From contig CAVQBP010000019.1 in assembly GCA_963710745.1 (NCBI GenBank), forward strand, positions 496,001 to 560,000: DNA of 64,000 bases. The letters are read 5' to 3'. Origin of the DNA: CAVQBP01 sp963710745 (GTDB lineage Bacteria; Bacteroidota; Ignavibacteria; Ignavibacteriales; Ignavibacteriaceae). The notes beneath the pieces were generated by a model. The model was not told the origin of the DNA. It did not search any database and saw nothing but the letters and a program-made list of their open reading frames with translations. Below, one piece after another: positions 18,476-26,974 of this stretch (position 1 is the first letter of the stretch; every line of letters starts with the position of its first letter). The position numbers and the translations under genes are program-made.

Positions 18476-18811
18476 ATGTATAAAAATGATTTAAATGAGA
18501 GATTGTTTAATTTTGCAGTAGATACGATTTTATTTCTTCAAAAAATTAAGAATACACCTGAAAGTAAAATAATTAAATATCAACTTACGAAATCATCTAC
18601 TTCAAGTGGTGCTAATTATGAAGAATCTCAAGCAGCGTCATCGCGGGCTGATTTTTCTAATAAAATAAAAATATTTTTAAAGGAGATGAGAGAATCCAAT
18701 TATTGGTTCCGGGTGTTATGTGAAACAAAACTGGGAGATCAAAATGAATGTAAAGGATTTATTGAAGAATCGGAAGAATTAAAAAAAAATATCAGGGGCA
18801 ATATCAAGTAA
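18476..18811 (+). CDS. Four-helix-bundle protein (23S rRNA intervening-sequence / S23 family)
   Basis: A 111-residue all-helical protein. Landmarks of the family are FAVDTILFLQKI near 13-24, LTKSSTSSGANYEESQAA near 38-55 and FLKEMRESNYWFRVL near 67-81. Members were first noticed as ORFs inside 23S rRNA intervening sequences and also occur as stand-alone genes in many Bacteroidetes-group genomes; function is unknown. The ATG is preceded, 3 bases away, by a run of seven G (18466-18472), which serves as an unusual ribosome-binding site. The last five codons lie inside the downstream copy of a perfect 28-bp direct repeat, and the gene is flanked by inverted AAGTATAAAG arrays, suggesting recent mobility. 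The C-terminus appears a little short compared with relatives. Confidence 0.85.
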   Translation: MYKNDLNERLFNFAVDTILFLQKIKNTPESKIIKYQLTKSSTSSGANYEESQAASSRADFSNKIKIFLKEMRESNYWFRVLCETKLGDQNECKGFIEESEELKKNIRGNIK

Positions 18812-18824
18812 ATTAAGAAACTAA
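18797..18824 (+). repeat. 28-bp direct repeat, copy 2 (covers the 3' end of the four-helix-bundle gene)
   Basis: Identical to 18372-18399. It includes the last codons GNIK, the stop at 18809-18811 and 13 bases beyond it. The repeat spacing is 425 bases. A 3'-end duplication of this kind is what remains after site-specific insertion at, or tandem duplication of, a gene end. Confidence 0.85.
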
Positions 18825-18849
18825 TTCAAAAACTTATTTTTTGTATTTA

Positions 18850-18881
18850 CCTTTATACTTTTTACTTTAACCTTTATACTT
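18850..18881 (+). repeat. CTTTATACTT word array, inverted partner of 18404-18440
   Basis: Two CCTTTATACTT words around TTTTACTTTAA, directly upstream of xseA (ATG at 18887). It is the reverse complement type of the array left of the four-helix-bundle gene. It may also function as the untranslated leader of xseA. Confidence 0.55.
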
Positions 18882-18886
18882 GACTT

Positions 18887-20062
18887 ATGATTTTAACCGT
18901 TTCTGAATTAACACAAGAAATAAAAATATCCCTTGAAGAAAAGTTTTCTCAAGTCTCTGTAGTAGGGGAGATATCAGGATTTAAATCCCACGTTTCAGGG
19001 CATTGGTATTTTAATTTAAAGGATGCAAATGCCGTAATTAGTTGTACGATGTGGAAGGGATTTAATAATTATGTTTTCTTCACACCGCAGGATGGAATGA
19101 AAGTAATTATCAACGGCAGGATAACTGTTTATCCCCCGCGGGGTAATTACCAGATTGATGTTAAATCCATGAAGCCGGCTGGTGTCGGGGAGCTTCAGGC
19201 TGCATTCGAAGCGCTGAAACAAAAGCTTGCTGCTGAAGGATTATTTGACGAGAACTTAAAGAAAGAGATTCCGTTTATTCCTGGGAAAATAGGAATTGTA
19301 ACTGCAATAGATGGTGCCGCTTTAAGAGATATGATCAGTGTTGCCGGAAGACGGTTCCCGTTGGCTGAACTGGTTATCGCGCCGGCTAGAGTGCAGGGTT
19401 CCGGAGCTGCACCTGAAATTGTGGATGGCATTAAGCAATTAAATAAGTATAAAGATATTGATGTGATTATTGTAGCGAGGGGCGGAGGCTCAATTGAGGA
19501 TCTCTGGGCTTTTAATGAAGAAATTGTTGCCAGGGCAATTGTTAATTCCAATATACCGGTTGTCTCAGGGGTTGGGCATGAAGTAGATTTCACCATTGCT
19601 GATTTTGCTGCAGATCTGAGAGCACCAACTCCTTCTGCAGCAATGGAAATAGTAACACCCAGTAAGGAAGATTTTAATTCTTTTATAAATGAATTTATTG
19701 ACAGCTCTTATAAGGAGATTAATGATATTATTGAAAAACTTCGTGCAAATGTTTATAATAGATTGAATTCATACGGATTTCGAATGCCTTTGGATTTAGT
19801 TAGAAGAAAATCACAGCAGGTTGATAATTTAATTTATAAACTATTAAAAAATATAGAAAAAAAATCATTAGCTTATAAAGGTAAATTATCGATTTTAGTA
19901 AAGTCTATTGAAGTTCACGATGTAAACCGTCAGCTAAAAAAAGGATTTGTACTTGTAAAGCAGGATTCCAGATATATTACCAGGAAAAGTTCATTTAGTG
20001 AAGAAAAAGACACCATTTTAAAATTTTATGATGATGAGCTCAGGCTTAAAAAAAGAGATTAA
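18887..20062 (+). CDS. xseA: Exodeoxyribonuclease VII large subunit
   Basis: The 391-residue protein opens with the nucleic-acid-binding OB domain (VSELTQEIKISLEEKF, then VVGEISGFKSHVSGHWYFNLKD near residues 24-45), followed by the catalytic exonuclease VII domain with PGKIGIVTAIDGAALRDM near 130-147, VARGGGSIEDLWAFNEE near 196-212 and SGVGHEVDFTIADFAADLRAPTPSAA in the region 225-250. The C-terminal coiled coil binds the small subunits. With XseB it degrades single-stranded DNA to oligonucleotides. It is somewhat shorter than the E. coli protein, mainly in the coiled-coil part. xseB follows 55 bases later. Confidence 0.95.
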   Translation: MILTVSELTQEIKISLEEKFSQVSVVGEISGFKSHVSGHWYFNLKDANAVISCTMWKGFNNYVFFTPQDGMKVIINGRITVYPPRGNYQIDVKSMKPAGVGELQAAFEALKQKLAAEGLFDENLKKEIPFIPGKIGIVTAIDGAALRDMISVAGRRFPLAELVIAPARVQGSGAAPEIVDGIKQLNKYKDIDVIIVARGGGSIEDLWAFNEEIVARAIVNSNIPVVSGVGHEVDFTIADFAADLRAPTPSAAMEIVTPSKEDFNSFINEFIDSSYKEINDIIEKLRANVYNRLNSYGFRMPLDLVRRKSQQVDNLIYKLLKNIEKKSLAYKGKLSILVKSIEVHDVNRQLKKGFVLVKQDSRYITRKSSFSEEKDTILKFYDDELRLKKRD

Positions 20063-20117
20063 TTTTTTCCGAAAAAGTCTTATTTTTTTTATTTTAATAG
20101 CTTAATTAAAATTATTT

Positions 20118-20354
20118 ATGGCTAACAAAAAAAATAGTAATCCTTTTGAAAGTAATATCCTAAGATTGGAAGAAATCTCAGCATTATTGGAGAAAGATGA
20201 CATTGGTCTTGATGAAGCTATTCATCTTTTTGAAGAAGGAGTTGCCCTTTCTAAAAATTGCCTGACAGCTCTTAACAGCGCCGAGTTGAAAATTACTGAA
20301 TTGAAGAAGAAAATTACTGATATGACTGCTAAGGAAGAGGATTTATTTGAATAA
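20118..20354 (+). CDS. xseB: Exodeoxyribonuclease VII small subunit
   Basis: A 78-residue helical protein with the family pattern FESNILRLEEISALLEKDDIGLDEAIHLFEEG in two overlapping parts (residues 8-40), then a second helix with LSKNCLTALNSAELKI. Several copies coat the coiled coil of the large subunit. It follows xseA by 55 bases and precedes dxs by 81 bases, an order often seen in other bacteria (xseB next to isoprenoid genes). Confidence 0.92.
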   Translation: MANKKNSNPFESNILRLEEISALLEKDDIGLDEAIHLFEEGVALSKNCLTALNSAELKITELKKKITDMTAKEEDLFE

Positions 20355-20435
20355 TACCATACACCATCGGTTTGATAATATTTTGAAGATTATCCGTAAA
20401 ATCGTGGATTAAATAGGATTGGAGACCTTTATATA

Positions 20436-22355
20436 ATGGCTGAAGAAGAAAAATATAAAATATTATCAAAAGTTAATTACCCGGGCGATATCAAAAACTT
20501 AGATGTTCCGCAGCTTAAAATTCTTTGTTCCGATATCAGGGAATATCTGATTGATACTATCTCGGAAATAGGCGGGCATTTCGGGGGAGGGCTTGGCGCC
20601 GTTGAATTAACCGTAGCTATTCATAAAGTTTTTAATACGCCAAAAGATTTAGTTGTATGGGATACGGGGCATCAGGCTTATCCTCATAAAATTTTGACAG
20701 GCAGGAAGGAAGCTTTAAAAAAAATAAGAAAATTCAATGGAATCAGCGGTTTTCTTAAAAGGTCTGAAAGTGAATACGATACTTTTGGTGCCGGTCATGC
20801 ATCTACATCTATTTCTGCCGCTTTGGGAATGGCTCATGCCCGGGATATTAATAAAGGTGATAATAAAATAATTGCAGTAATTGGTGATGGAGCTATGACC
20901 GGCGGTATGGCTTATGAAGCTATGAATAATTCAGGTATTCTAAAATCAAATATTATAGTCGTATTAAATGATAATAATATGTCTATTGCTCCTAATGTCT
21001 GGCAGATATCCAATTATTTTACAGAAATGATTGCTCATCCCGATTATAATAAATTTAAAGGCCAGATTTGGGATCTTACAGGAAAACTCGATCAATTTGG
21101 CGACAGGTTAAGAAAAATAGCAATCCGTTTGGAAAACGGTATTAAAGCAGTTGTTACTCCCGGTATGTTATTCGAAGCTCTCGGATTCAGGTATTTTGGT
21201 CCGGTTAATGGACATAATCTGCATCAATTAATAAAAATATTTGAGCAGGTTAAAAAGCTGAACGGACCTATCCTGGTTCATGCGATTACACAAAAAGGGA
21301 AAGGGTATGAACCCGCCGAAGGTGATGCGCAGAAACTTCATGCTTCAAATCCTTTTGATAAATTAACAGGGAAAGCTTATAAAAAAGCAGAAGGACCGCC
21401 TTCTTATACAAATATTTTCGGGAATGCACTTACGGAGATTGTCAGGGATAATCCTTCTGTTGTAGGTATAACCGGCGCAATGCCCGAAGGTACCGGATTA
21501 AATGTACTTCAAAAAAATTATCCCGGAAATTATATTGATGTAGGAATAGCAGAAGAACATGCCGTAACATTTGCTGCCGGCTTAGCTACACAGGGAGTTA
21601 TCCCGGTGGTTGCTATTTATTCTACATTTCTTCAGAGAGCTTTTGATCAAATTATTCATGATGTCGGAATTCAAAAGCTGCATGTGGTTTTTGTCCTGGA
21701 CAGGGCAGGTCTTGTTGGTGCTGATGGACCCACACATCACGGTACTTTTGATTTAACATATCTTAGGCTGGTTCCGGGTATGGTTATAATGGCTCCTAAA
21801 GATGAATCTGAATTAAGAGATATGCTTTATACTGCAGTAAATTATAAGGAAGGTCCTGTAGCTCTCAGGTATCCGCGGGGTTCTTCTCTGGGCGTTAAAC
21901 TAAAAGAAGGCTTTGATAACATTGAAATCGGAAAATCCGAACAGCTTGAAAGCGGTAATGATGTAGCACTTTTAGCTGTTGGTTCTATGGTTGATTATTC
22001 GATTAAAGCAGCTAAATTACTTGCAGATGATGGAATCCATTCTGAAATAATAAATATGAGGTTTATTAAACCTTTAGATATGGAGATGCTTGATAATATT
22101 TCTGTTAGGCACAATAAAATTGTTACTCTTGAGGAAAATTCTTTGGTAGGCGGTTTCGGTAGCGGGGTGCTGGAATATTTTAACGAAAAAAATTACAAGA
22201 ATGATATTCTAAGAATAGGGCTGCCTGATAAATTTGTTAACCATGGTTCCCAGAGCGAACTTCATAATTTACTTGAAATTGATCCTGCTGGAATTGCAAA
22301 AAAAGTTAAAGCTTTTTGTAAAAATCAAAGTATAAAACAGAAGGTTGCCGTTTAA
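20436..22355 (+). CDS. dxs: 1-deoxy-D-xylulose-5-phosphate synthase
   Basis: The 639-residue thiamine-diphosphate enzyme makes DXP from pyruvate and glyceraldehyde 3-phosphate, the entry step of the MEP isoprenoid pathway. Visible motifs are GGHFGGGLGAVELT near residues 42-55, DTGHQAYPHKILTGR near 75-90, GDGAMTGGMAYEAMNN (the ThDP-binding GDG...NN motif), DRAGLVGADGPTHHG near 430, and the C-terminal transketolase domain with EENSLVGGFGSGV. Length is typical. The stop overlaps the start of the following oxidoreductase gene by one base, so the two are probably translated together. Confidence 0.97.
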   Translation: MAEEEKYKILSKVNYPGDIKNLDVPQLKILCSDIREYLIDTISEIGGHFGGGLGAVELTVAIHKVFNTPKDLVVWDTGHQAYPHKILTGRKEALKKIRKFNGISGFLKRSESEYDTFGAGHASTSISAALGMAHARDINKGDNKIIAVIGDGAMTGGMAYEAMNNSGILKSNIIVVLNDNNMSIAPNVWQISNYFTEMIAHPDYNKFKGQIWDLTGKLDQFGDRLRKIAIRLENGIKAVVTPGMLFEALGFRYFGPVNGHNLHQLIKIFEQVKKLNGPILVHAITQKGKGYEPAEGDAQKLHASNPFDKLTGKAYKKAEGPPSYTNIFGNALTEIVRDNPSVVGITGAMPEGTGLNVLQKNYPGNYIDVGIAEEHAVTFAAGLATQGVIPVVAIYSTFLQRAFDQIIHDVGIQKLHVVFVLDRAGLVGADGPTHHGTFDLTYLRLVPGMVIMAPKDESELRDMLYTAVNYKEGPVALRYPRGSSLGVKLKEGFDNIEIGKSEQLESGNDVALLAVGSMVDYSIKAAKLLADDGIHSEIINMRFIKPLDMEMLDNISVRHNKIVTLEENSLVGGFGSGVLEYFNEKNYKNDILRIGLPDKFVNHGSQSELHNLLEIDPAGIAKKVKAFCKNQSIKQKVAV

Positions 22356-23356
22356 TGGAGAAAACCAAAATCGGAATAATTGGCCTGGGGACAATTGCAC
22401 AGCTTGTACATCTTCCAAATTTTACTAAAATAAATAATGCAGTTATTACGGCTGTTGCTGAAACCAGAAAAAGCAGACTTAACTCTGTTGCCGATAAATT
22501 CAATATAAAAGAAAAATATTTAAGCCACCGGGAATTGCTGGAGAAAAGCGACACCGATGCTATTATAATTGCTACTCCGACCAACACCCATAAAGATATT
22601 GCTATCGATTGTCTGAAAGCAAAGAAAGATGTTCTGGTAGAAAAACCTCTTGCGAGATCTTATAACGAAGTTAAGCAGATAGTGAGTGTCGCTAAAAAAT
22701 ATAAAAAAAAATTAATGGTTGGAATGAATCTGCGCTTCCGTCCTGATGCAATGATCCTCAAAAGCATTTTATCATCCGGTGAAATAGGTGAACCTTTTTA
22801 TATAAAATGCGGGTGGATCCGCAGACCCAGCAGCAGTGAAAAATGGTTTACAAAAAAAGAAGTTTCCGGCGGCGGCGTTATTATTGATTTAGGCATATTG
22901 CTGCTCGATCTTTCCTTATGGCTTCTGGATTTTCCCGTTATTGAATCAGTCGCTACACAGAATTTTAGTCATTTTACAAAAACCGTTGAAGATACCTCGG
23001 TTAGCCTTCTAAAATGTAAAAATTCTTCATTAATAAGCCTGGAATCAAGCTGGTCTCTGCCGGTTGAAAAAGATACTTTTTACTTAAATATTCACGGTAA
23101 AAAAGGTTTTGCCTCAATAAATCCTTTTAAGGTTTTTAAAAAAATCGGCGAGCAGATAATTGATCTTACACCATCTCAAAAAGAAAATTCTTTAAGCCTG
23201 TTCAGGAAATCTTATGAAAATGAATTAAAAAATTTTTTAGGAGCTGTCAGGGGACTTAATCCTGTCTTTTCATCGGGAGATGAAGCTCTCTTAAGAATGA
23301 AAATCCTGGAAAATATGTACAATTCCTCTAACCAGAAACCGGAAGTAAAACATTAA
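22355..23356 (+). CDS. Gfo/Idh/MocA family oxidoreductase
   Basis: A 333-residue NAD(P)-dependent oxidoreductase. Residues 1-125 form a Rossmann domain (IGIIGLGTIAQLVHLPNF, with GLGTIA as the dinucleotide loop; ATPTNTH near 72-78; and VEKPLA near 96-101, whose Lys-Pro is the family hallmark). The C-terminal alpha/beta domain contains SGGGVIIDLGILLLDLSLWLL. Family members act on sugars, inositols, bile pigments or related substrates; nothing here fixes the substrate. The one-base overlap with dxs and 6-base gap to the response regulator place it in an operon. Confidence 0.88.
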   Translation: MEKTKIGIIGLGTIAQLVHLPNFTKINNAVITAVAETRKSRLNSVADKFNIKEKYLSHRELLEKSDTDAIIIATPTNTHKDIAIDCLKAKKDVLVEKPLARSYNEVKQIVSVAKKYKKKLMVGMNLRFRPDAMILKSILSSGEIGEPFYIKCGWIRRPSSSEKWFTKKEVSGGGVIIDLGILLLDLSLWLLDFPVIESVATQNFSHFTKTVEDTSVSLLKCKNSSLISLESSWSLPVEKDTFYLNIHGKKGFASINPFKVFKKIGEQIIDLTPSQKENSLSLFRKSYENELKNFLGAVRGLNPVFSSGDEALLRMKILENMYNSSNQKPEVKH

Positions 23357-23362
23357 TTATAA

Positions 23363-24061
23363 ATGAAAACCAAGACTAAAATATTACTGGTGGATGATGA
23401 ACCAGACATAGTTGAATTTCTGGAATACAACCTTACTAAGGAGGGATTTGAAGTAATCAAGGCTTATGATGGAATTGAGGCCTTAAAAAAAATTAACGAT
23501 AAACCCGAACTGGTTTTACTTGATATTATGATGCCTAAAATGGATGGATACGAAGTATGTAAAAGAATCAGGAGTATGGAAGGTTTAGAACAGCTGCCTG
23601 TAGTTTTTTTAACAGCAAAATCGGGAGAAGTTGATGAAATTTTAGGGCTTGAACTTGGTGCTAACGATTATATTCAAAAACCTATATCACCTAAAAAGCT
23701 TATTGCTCGTGTAAAATCAAACTTAAGAAAGGGTCCGTTGGATGGGGCTGATAATAAGCAGCCTATTAAAATTACAATTGGTCCCCTAACAATAGACAGG
23801 GAAAAATATATCGTATTTATTGACGGAGCTGAAAAAGTCTTTCCTAAAAAAGAATTTGAAGTACTGTTTTATCTTGCTAATAACCCGGGAAGAGTTTTCA
23901 GCCGTGAAGCTTTATTAAAAGATGTATGGGGAAATGATGTATATGTTGTTGATAGAACCATCGATGTTCATGTAAGAAAAATCAGGGAGAAGCTTGATCA
24001 ATATTCCGATCTGATAGAAACCGTTAAAGGAGTGGGGTATAGATTTAAAAGTGTGGAATGA
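23363..24061 (+). CDS. OmpR/PhoB-type response regulator
   Basis: The 232-residue protein has an N-terminal receiver domain (LLVDDEPDIVEFL with the acidic pair, phospho-acceptor Asp54 in LLDIMMPKMDG, Thr/Ser in FLTAKS, Lys in IQKPISPKKL) and a C-terminal winged-helix DNA-binding domain (residues 130-232, with KEFEVLFYLANNPGRVFSRE and RTIDVHVRKIREKL in it). It closely resembles PhoB. Its last 11 bases overlap the start of the cognate sensor kinase, which is frameshifted in this sequence. Partner and stimulus are unknown; phosphate starvation is a guess from similarity. Confidence 0.92.
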   Translation: MKTKTKILLVDDEPDIVEFLEYNLTKEGFEVIKAYDGIEALKKINDKPELVLLDIMMPKMDGYEVCKRIRSMEGLEQLPVVFLTAKSGEVDEILGLELGANDYIQKPISPKKLIARVKSNLRKGPLDGADNKQPIKITIGPLTIDREKYIVFIDGAEKVFPKKEFEVLFYLANNPGRVFSREALLKDVWGNDVYVVDRTIDVHVRKIREKLDQYSDLIETVKGVGYRFKSVE

Positions 24062-25080
24062 ATTTAAATTAAATCTTTCTTCTTCCCGCGTTTTTTTAAG
24101 AGAATTTATTTTCTTTGACTTATCTTTTATTATCATAGTTTATTTTGCCCTGGGAATTTCAAATCTCTTTTTTATTCTAATCATATTTTTAATTCTGCTT
24201 AGTACTGTATTTCTAAATTTTATTGGTGAAAGAAGACTCAGAGAATTAAATAATATCAAGCAGGTTGTCTTTAATATCAGGAAAAATTATTTAACTAAAG
24301 TAGAGGAGATCAAATTACCCAGGAACCTCCACGGAGTTGAAAAAGAAATTCAGAAAATGTTTGAAAAAGTAAGGAATGATATAAATTATTTAACCAGACT
24401 TGAAAAAATGAGAACAGAATTTTTAGCTAATGTATCGCATGAACTAAGAACCCCGATATTTGCAATACAGGGATATGTTGAAACTCTTTTAGACGGCGCA
24501 ATCAGCGATGAAAAAGTAAATAAATATTTCCTGGAAAAAGCCAACCAGCATACAATAAACTTGAGCAATTTATTGAATGATCTTATTGATATATCAATGA
24601 TTGAATCCGGTGAAATGCGTATGAGCTTTAGATATTTTAATATAAATGAATACCTGAACATGCTGCAAAAAGAATTTGAACCAATGGCAAAAGATAAAGA
24701 ATTGGAATTAATATATCACCCGGTAAGAGAGAATCTTCAGTTATTAGGCGATAAAGATAAGCTTAGACAAGTATTTATAAATCTCATCACTAATGCTATT
24801 AAATATACTGAAAAAGGGAAGATAGAGATTATTGTCGAAGAAGAAAAAAAATTCGGCAGAATAATAATTAAAGATACGGGAATTGGTATTCCCGATGAAG
24901 ATACTCACAAGAATTTTTGAAAGATTCTACAGGGTTGATAAAGCTCGCTCAAGAGCTGTCGGGGGAACCGGGCTTGGTCTTGCAATTGTTAAGCATATTG
25001 TTGAAGCTCACGATTCGAAAATAGAAGTGAAAAGTGAATCCGGGAAGGGGAGTGAATTCTCTTTTAGGTTAAAAAAATAG
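24051..25080 (+). pseudogene. PhoR-like sensor histidine kinase, interrupted by a one-base frameshift
   Basis: Two overlapping frames together encode one kinase. The first (24051-24920) has two membrane helices (residues 20-60), a dimerisation domain with FLANVSHELRTPIFAIQGY (phospho-His130), an N-box FINLITNAIKYTEKG and the G1 box DTGIGIPDED. It then derails to a stop. The second frame resumes at once with LTRIFERFYRVDKARSRAVGGTGLGLAIVKH (F and G2 boxes) and ends normally. An extra A at about 24903 explains this: without it GAT-CTC reads Asp-Leu, as in homologues. The start is a GTG overlapping the regulator gene. The break may be a true mutation, a sequencing error or a slippage site; if real, the kinase lacks half its ATP lid. 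Confidence 0.85.
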
Positions 25081-25112
25081 AAAATACTTAAAAAAAATAA
25101 TTTCTTGGGCAT

Positions 25113-25143
25113 TTGACTCAAAATGTTCAAATATGTAAATTTG
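25113..25143 (+). promoter_or_regulatory. Bacteroidetes-type promoter for rplU-rpmA
   Basis: TTG (25113-25115), a spacer of exactly 20 bases, then TAAATTTG (25136-25143) match the known Bacteroidetes consensus TTTG-N17-20-TAnnTTTG. Transcription would start about 25150, giving a leader of some 20 bases before the rplU ATG at 25172. The same 20-base spacing is found upstream of nuoA. Confidence 0.6.
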
Positions 25144-25171
25144 TTGTTCATTTTAGAAATCAGAGGTAAAA

Positions 25172-25480
25172 ATGTTTGCAGTCGTTGATATAAATGGGCA
25201 GCAATTTAAAGTTAAAGAAAATGAAAAGTACTATATCCCCAGATTGGATAAGAAACCAAATTCCAAAATTTCTTTTAGTAATGTGGTCCTTTTCGGAGAC
25301 GATAAAGAAACAAAGGTAGGTTCTCCTACTATTGACGGATTAAAAGTTTCCGCCAAGGTTTTGGAGCATATTAAAGATGATAAAGTTGTTGTATTCAAGA
25401 AGAAGAGAAGAAAAGGTTATGAAAAAAAGAACGGACACAGACAACAATTAACAAGAATTGAAATTACAAAGATAGGATAG
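25172..25480 (+). CDS. rplU: 50S ribosomal protein L21
   Basis: A 102-residue protein with the L21 pattern: FAVVDINGQQFKVKENEKYYIPRL at the N-terminus (in family form MYAVIxxGGKQYxV), GSPTIDGLKVSAKVLEH near residues 50-66, and the basic C-terminal KKKRRKGYEKKNGHRQ followed by LTRIEITKI. It binds 23S rRNA in the large subunit. It is followed 11 bases later by rpmA, the universal order. Its own promoter lies at 25113-25143. Confidence 0.97.
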   Translation: MFAVVDINGQQFKVKENEKYYIPRLDKKPNSKISFSNVVLFGDDKETKVGSPTIDGLKVSAKVLEHIKDDKVVVFKKKRRKGYEKKNGHRQQLTRIEITKIG

Positions 25481-25491
25481 GAGTTTTAAAA

Positions 25492-25746
25492 ATGGCTCAT
25501 AAAAAAGGTCAAGGCTCATCAAGAAACGGCAGAGACAGTAATGCTCAAAGACTCGGTGTAAAAAGGTTCGGCGGTGAAAATGTTGTAGCCGGAAATATTT
25601 TAGTAAGACAAAGAGGAACTAAATTTCATCCAGGTACCAATGTAAAAATCGGCGGTGATGATACTCTGTTCGCTGTTGCTAATGGAACAGTTAAGTTCGA
25701 AACAAAAAGAGGAAACAGAAAATTCGTTAATGTTTATCCAGCATAA
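25492..25746 (+). CDS. rpmA: 50S ribosomal protein L27
   Basis: The 84-residue protein starts MAHKKGQGSSRNGRDSNAQR, the standard L27 N-terminus that reaches into the peptidyl-transferase centre, and continues with LGVKRFGGE, GNILVRQRGTKFHPG and GDDTLFA. No cleavable Firmicutes-type N-extension is present. It ends the rplU-rpmA operon; a strong hairpin at 25761-25791 follows. Confidence 0.98.
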   Translation: MAHKKGQGSSRNGRDSNAQRLGVKRFGGENVVAGNILVRQRGTKFHPGTNVKIGGDDTLFAVANGTVKFETKRGNRKFVNVYPA

Positions 25747-25760
25747 AAGTTTAAGAACTG

Positions 25761-25791
25761 GTTCAGGTTCAAGAACAACTTGAACCTGAAC
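25761..25791 (+). terminator. Perfect 13-bp stem hairpin between convergent rpmA and mdh
   Basis: Arms GTTCAGGTTCAAG (25761-25773) and CTTGAACCTGAAC (25779-25791) with a five-base loop AACAA lie 15 bases after the rpmA stop and 13 bases from the mdh stop. Its symmetry lets it act for both strands. There is no long T-run on either side, so termination may not be the classical intrinsic kind. Confidence 0.65.
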
Positions 25792-25803
25792 TTGAACATC
25801 TTC

Positions 25804-26769
25804 TTAAAATCCCAGCTTTTCCATACTTTCTACAAGATTTTTTACAGCATTAACCGATTTATCAAAAGCAGCCTGTTCTTCTTCATTTAGAGCGAAATCG
25901 ATAACTCTCTCAACACCGTTAGAACCTAAAACTGCTGGAACGCCCGCATAATAACCGTTAACACCAAATTCTCCGTTCAAAAAAGCACAAGCCGGAAGAA
26001 CTCTTTTTTCATCTCTTAAAATAGATTCTGCCATTGCGATAGCTGATGATGCAGGTGAATAAAATGCAGATCCGGTCTTAAGCAGCTTAACAACTTCACC
26101 GCCGGCCATTTTTGTTCTCTCAACCATTTTATTCATTACTTCCCGGGCTTTGTCCGCGTCTTTATATTTTTTCTCCAGCAATTCCATTACAGGTATACCA
26201 TTTACATTTGCATACCTTATGATGGGAACCATTGTATCCCCATGACCGCCTAAAACCATAGCGTTAACATCTTTTACAGACACATCAAGTTCCCAGGCAA
26301 TAAAAGATGAAAATCGTGAAGAATCTAAAACCCCTGCCTGACCAAACACCCTGTTTGCAGGGAAGCCGGTAACTTTTTTAAATAGAGTTACCATTGCATC
26401 CAGGGGATTTGAAATAATAATTACAACTGCATTAGGCGCATTATCTCTAACTCCTTCCGCAACAGATTTCATAATTTTTGCATTTGTTGTAAGAAGATCA
26501 TCACGGCTCATCCCTGGTTTCCTCGGAAGTCCTGCTGTAATTATTACCAAATCCGAATTGCTGATATCTTTATAAGAGTTAGTTCCTGTAACATTACAAT
26601 CAAAACCATCTATTCGGGATGCTTCTGCAATATCAAGTGACTTGCCCTGAGGCATATCGTCTACTATATCAAATAAAACAACATCGCCAAGTTTTTTTGT
26701 AGCAGCTAATTGTGCTAATACTCCCCCTATTTGCCCACCACCGATTAAAGCAATTTTTTTTCTGGACAT
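25804..26769 (-). CDS. mdh: Malate dehydrogenase (LDH-like type)
   Basis: A 321-residue NAD-dependent dehydrogenase. IALIGGGQIGG is the dinucleotide loop; ITAGLPRKPGMSRDDLL carries two substrate-binding arginines; ISNPLDAM and GQAGVLDSSRF follow; and VLGGHGDTMVP contains the catalytic histidine. The Arg in the AGLPRKPGMSR loop (rather than Gln) marks malate rather than lactate specificity. It interconverts malate and oxaloacetate in the TCA cycle. AGGAG precedes the ATG at a good distance. The gene is convergent with rpmA. Confidence 0.95.
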   Translation of the reverse strand: MSRKKIALIGGGQIGGVLAQLAATKKLGDVVLFDIVDDMPQGKSLDIAEASRIDGFDCNVTGTNSYKDISNSDLVIITAGLPRKPGMSRDDLLTTNAKIMKSVAEGVRDNAPNAVVIIISNPLDAMVTLFKKVTGFPANRVFGQAGVLDSSRFSSFIAWELDVSVKDVNAMVLGGHGDTMVPIIRYANVNGIPVMELLEKKYKDADKAREVMNKMVERTKMAGGEVVKLLKTGSAFYSPASSAIAMAESILRDEKRVLPACAFLNGEFGVNGYYAGVPAVLGSNGVERVIDFALNEEEQAAFDKSVNAVKNLVESMEKLGF

Positions 26770-26974
26770 TTTTTACTCCTGTTTAAGATTTGAATTACAA
26801 TTGTAACTTTAAAATAAAGATGTGAATTTCCATTTCCAAAAATTGAGCAGTAATTTTAATAATTTGTGCTCAAAGAGTTGCTATATAAAGATATTATCTG
26901 AGGTATTTCAGGAAATACATTTAATAATATTTTACTTTGTTTAACAGGTTTTATTTTAAGGTTTGTTTGTAGTG

